Positions 5,455 through 7,448 of a stretch of 7,448 nt of DNA are shown one piece after another. Both the position numbers and the translations under genes were made by a program. Positions within the stretch are counted from its first letter, which is position 1; each line of letters starts with the position of its first letter. Below the pieces are notes generated by a model that worked only from the letters and a program-made list of their open reading frames with translations, was not told the DNA's origin and did no database searches. The stretch is from contig JADGMZ010000036.1 of assembly GCA_015234495.1 (NCBI GenBank), positions 1 through 7,448 on the forward strand, written 5' to 3'. This DNA comes from Brevundimonas sp. Lineage in GTDB: Bacteria > Pseudomonadota > Alphaproteobacteria > Caulobacterales > Caulobacteraceae.

Positions 5455-6552
5455 ATGGCGCGACGGAGTCGAAACGGCTTGCCATCCCCAGTTCTGATTT
5501 CTCTTGACGCCATGGGCGGGGACCACGGTCCGCCGGTCGTGGTGGCGGGGGTGCGCGACTATCGAAAGCGCCACGGCGGCGAGGGCGTTCGCTTCCTGCT
5601 GCATGGCGACGAAGCGGCGATCCGGGCCGAGATGGCCAGGTACGGGCTCGGGGACGATGTCTGCGTCGTCCGTCACACCGACAAGGTGGTCGGCATGGCC
5701 GAGAAGCCGGCCCAGGCCATGCGCCGGGGCAAGGGCTCCAGCCTGTGGAACGCCATCGAGGCGGTGAAGACGGGCGAGGCCGGGGCCATCGTTTCGGCCG
5801 GCAACACCGGCGCCCTGATGGCCATCTCCAAGCTGATCCTGCGCATGTCGGCCCACGGTCTCGAGCGGCCGGCGATCGTCGCCAACTGGCCGACCATGCG
5901 GGGCGTGACCGCCGTGCTGGACGTCGGCGCCAATGTCGAGAGCGACGCCGAGCAACTGGTCGAGTTCGCCATCATGGGCGAGGCCTTCCATGCCGCCGTG
6001 CATGGCGGCGGCCGTCCGACGATCGGCCTGCTGAATGTCGGCTCGGAGGACATGAAAGGGCATGAAGAGGTCCGCGAGGCCGCCCGCATCCTGCGCGAGG
6101 GCGGCATCGGCCTGAACTACAAGGGGTTCGTCGAGGGAGATGATATCGCCCGCGGCACGGTCGACGTGGTGGTCACCGACGGCTTCACCGGCAACATCGC
6201 CCTGAAGACCGCCGAGGGCGTGGCGCGGTTCATCTCGGCCCTGATGAAGGAGACGCTGACCTCCAGCGTGTCCGCGCGGGCCGGAGCCCTGCTGGCCCTG
6301 CCGGCGCTGAAGCGTATGCGCCAGAGGATCGATCCCAGCGCCATCAACGGCGGCCCGCTGCTCGGCCTGAACGGCATCGTGGTGAAGAGCCACGGCGGGG
6401 CCGACGCCAAGGGTTTCGGCAACGCCATCCGCATCGCTGTCGAACTGGCCCGCAGCGACTATCTGGAGACGGTCAGCAAGAGTTTGAACCGGCTGACCGT
6501 GGTTCTTGAACAGCCGGCCGCCCCGGGTGCGGCCATGGAGACACCCCAGTGA
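5455..6552 (+). CDS. plsX: Phosphate acyltransferase PlsX
   Basis: PlsX converts acyl-ACP and phosphate to acyl-phosphate, which PlsY uses to acylate glycerol-3-phosphate at the start of phospholipid synthesis; the enzyme is cytoplasmic and associates with the membrane. The 365-residue protein shows the family blocks SLDAMGGDHGP (16-26), SAGNTGAL (114-121), DVGANVE (156-162), LLNVGSEDMKGHE (192-204), TDGFTGNIALKTAEG (241-255) and LLGLNGIVVKSHGG (302-315). Length and motif order are normal. The ATG at 5455 yields a 14-residue lead before the conserved ISLDAMGGD; the site in front of it (GCCGGTCGA) is a poor Shine-Dalgarno sequence, so the start is less certain than the rest. It follows DUF177 by 66 bases that appear to include its own promoter, and its stop overlaps the fabH GTG start, the usual plsX-fabH pairing. 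Confidence 0.97.
   Translation: MARRSRNGLPSPVLISLDAMGGDHGPPVVVAGVRDYRKRHGGEGVRFLLHGDEAAIRAEMARYGLGDDVCVVRHTDKVVGMAEKPAQAMRRGKGSSLWNAIEAVKTGEAGAIVSAGNTGALMAISKLILRMSAHGLERPAIVANWPTMRGVTAVLDVGANVESDAEQLVEFAIMGEAFHAAVHGGGRPTIGLLNVGSEDMKGHEEVREAARILREGGIGLNYKGFVEGDDIARGTVDVVVTDGFTGNIALKTAEGVARFISALMKETLTSSVSARAGALLALPALKRMRQRIDPSAINGGPLLGLNGIVVKSHGGADAKGFGNAIRIAVELARSDYLETVSKSLNRLTVVLEQPAAPGAAMETPQ
6537..6540 (+). promoter_or_regulatory. Ribosome binding site deciding the fabH GTG start
   Basis: GGAG inside the last codons of plsX lies 8 bases before the GTG at 6549. With the 4-base GTGA overlap of start and stop, it supports GTG initiation coupled to plsX translation. Confidence 0.65.
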
Positions 6553-7448
6553 GCGTCATTCGCAGCGCCGTGACCGGCGTCGGCTCCTTTCTGCCGGAAC
6601 AGGTGGTGACCAACGCCGACCTGGCGAAGATCGTGGACACCTCGGACGAGTGGATCGTCGAGCGGACCGGCATTCGCCAGCGCCACAAGGCCCGGGACGA
6701 TCAGCCGACCAGCGACCTGGCCGTCGAAGCCTCCCGGCGCGCCATGGCCGACGCGGGCCGGGACGCCGCGGAGATCGACCTGATCGTGGTGGCCACCACC
6801 ACGCCCGACATGACCTTTCCGTCGGTGGCCTCGATCGTCCAGCGCAAGCTGGGGGTTCCGACCTGCATCGCCTTTGACGTCCAGGCCGTCTGTTCCGGCT
6901 TCGTCTATGCGCTGAGCGTGGCCGACGGCTTCGTCGCCCGGGGCCTGGCCAAATGCGCCCTGGTCATCGGCGCGGAGGAGATGACCAGTCTGATGGACTG
7001 GACCGACCGCTCGACCTGCGTGCTGTTCGGCGACGGCGCCGGGGCCGTGGTCGTCGAGCCGCGCGAGGGGCAGGGGACCAAGGCCGACCAGGGCCTGCTC
7101 GGCTTCGCCCTGCGGTGCGACGGCTCCAAGACCGATCTTCTCTATGTCGACGGCGGGCCGGCGACGACCGGCACGGTCGGCCATCTGCGCATGGCCGGCA
7201 ACCAGGTGTTCCGCCACGCGGTGGTCAATATCGCCGAGGCCATCACCGCCTGCTGCGAAGCCGCCGGCATCGAGGTCGCGGACGTCGACTGGTTCGTGCC
7301 GCACCAGGCCAACCAGCGCATCATCAAGGGCGTCGGCGACCGGCTTGGCCTGGACGAGAACAAGGTGGTCTCGACCGTGGCCACCCACGCCAACACCTCG
7401 GCCGCATCGATCCCGCTGGCGCTGGACGCGGCCATCCAGGACGGACGG
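6549..7448 (+). CDS. fabH: Beta-ketoacyl-ACP synthase III FabH, 3' end missing
   Basis: FabH condenses acetyl-CoA with malonyl-ACP, starting each round of type II fatty-acid synthesis. Exactly 300 codons are present with no stop before the window edge; the family is about 320-325 residues, so roughly 20-25 C-terminal residues are missing. The catalytic triad is visible: Cys115 in FDVQAVCSGFVYAL, His252 in PHQANQRI, and Asn282 in THANTSAASIPLAL. Other family marks are DEWIVERTGIRQR (33-45), ATTTPDMTFPS (82-92) and LFGDGAGAVVVE (159-170). The start is GTG, overlapping the plsX stop by four bases (GTGA) and preceded at 8 bases by GGAG; this gives the standard N-terminus MSVIRSAVTGVGSFLPE. In alphaproteobacteria ihfA often follows, which would lie beyond the window. 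FabH next to PlsX couples fatty-acid initiation to phospholipid entry. Confidence 0.97.
   Translation, partial: MSVIRSAVTGVGSFLPEQVVTNADLAKIVDTSDEWIVERTGIRQRHKARDDQPTSDLAVEASRRAMADAGRDAAEIDLIVVATTTPDMTFPSVASIVQRKLGVPTCIAFDVQAVCSGFVYALSVADGFVARGLAKCALVIGAEEMTSLMDWTDRSTCVLFGDGAGAVVVEPREGQGTKADQGLLGFALRCDGSKTDLLYVDGGPATTGTVGHLRMAGNQVFRHAVVNIAEAITACCEAAGIEVADVDWFVPHQANQRIIKGVGDRLGLDENKVVSTVATHANTSAASIPLALDAAIQDGR

Noticed and set aside
5374..7388. Two long minus-strand open frames (339 and 309 codons) opposite plsX and fabH
   Set aside because: Both are shadows of the conserved plus-strand genes, with His/Asp/Gly/Arg-rich translations and no family pattern.

Overview
The window looks like a chromosomal housekeeping segment of an alphaproteobacterium, most probably Caulobacteraceae and Brevundimonas-like. 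The support is the very high GC content with strong GC bias at third codon positions, the gene order (thiL then hppA; convergent bamE; a cytochrome-chaperone-family gene, DUF177, plsX, fabH with no rpmF between), and promoter-like sites resembling the Caulobacter housekeeping consensus TTGACGS-N10-14-GCTANAWC. The genus is an inference from protein character, not from a search.

Left part, plus strand (1-3680): the 3' portion of thiL (thiamine-monophosphate kinase) enters from the left edge. Next comes a small gene for an exported protein of unknown function with a twin-arginine-type N-terminus and a possible FliL-like body. After a 177-base leader that can form hairpins comes hppA, a complete membrane proton-pumping pyrophosphatase of the K+-independent type. 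Two strong hairpins follow hppA and probably terminate transcription from both sides.

Middle (3787-4345): bamE, an outer-membrane lipoprotein of the beta-barrel assembly complex, lies on the minus strand and converges on hppA. An 82-base divergent spacer separates it from the next operon. The spacer carries two promoter-like sites, one per strand, laid almost exactly on top of each other.

Right part, plus strand (4346-7448): a ubiquinol-cytochrome c chaperone family gene overlaps the DUF177/YceD gene by 4 bases. Then come plsX (acyl-phosphate synthesis for phospholipids) and fabH (first condensation of fatty-acid synthesis). fabH starts at a GTG that overlaps the plsX stop by 4 bases and runs off the right edge. 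A good promoter match spans the end of DUF177, so plsX-fabH may also be transcribed independently. These genes link envelope biogenesis (BamE, PlsX, FabH) with respiration and energy (the cytochrome chaperone, HppA) and probable rRNA/ribosome support (DUF177).

I found no mobile element, CRISPR array, RNA gene or clearly novel system. The points worth a second look are regulatory architecture and one uncharacterised exported protein.
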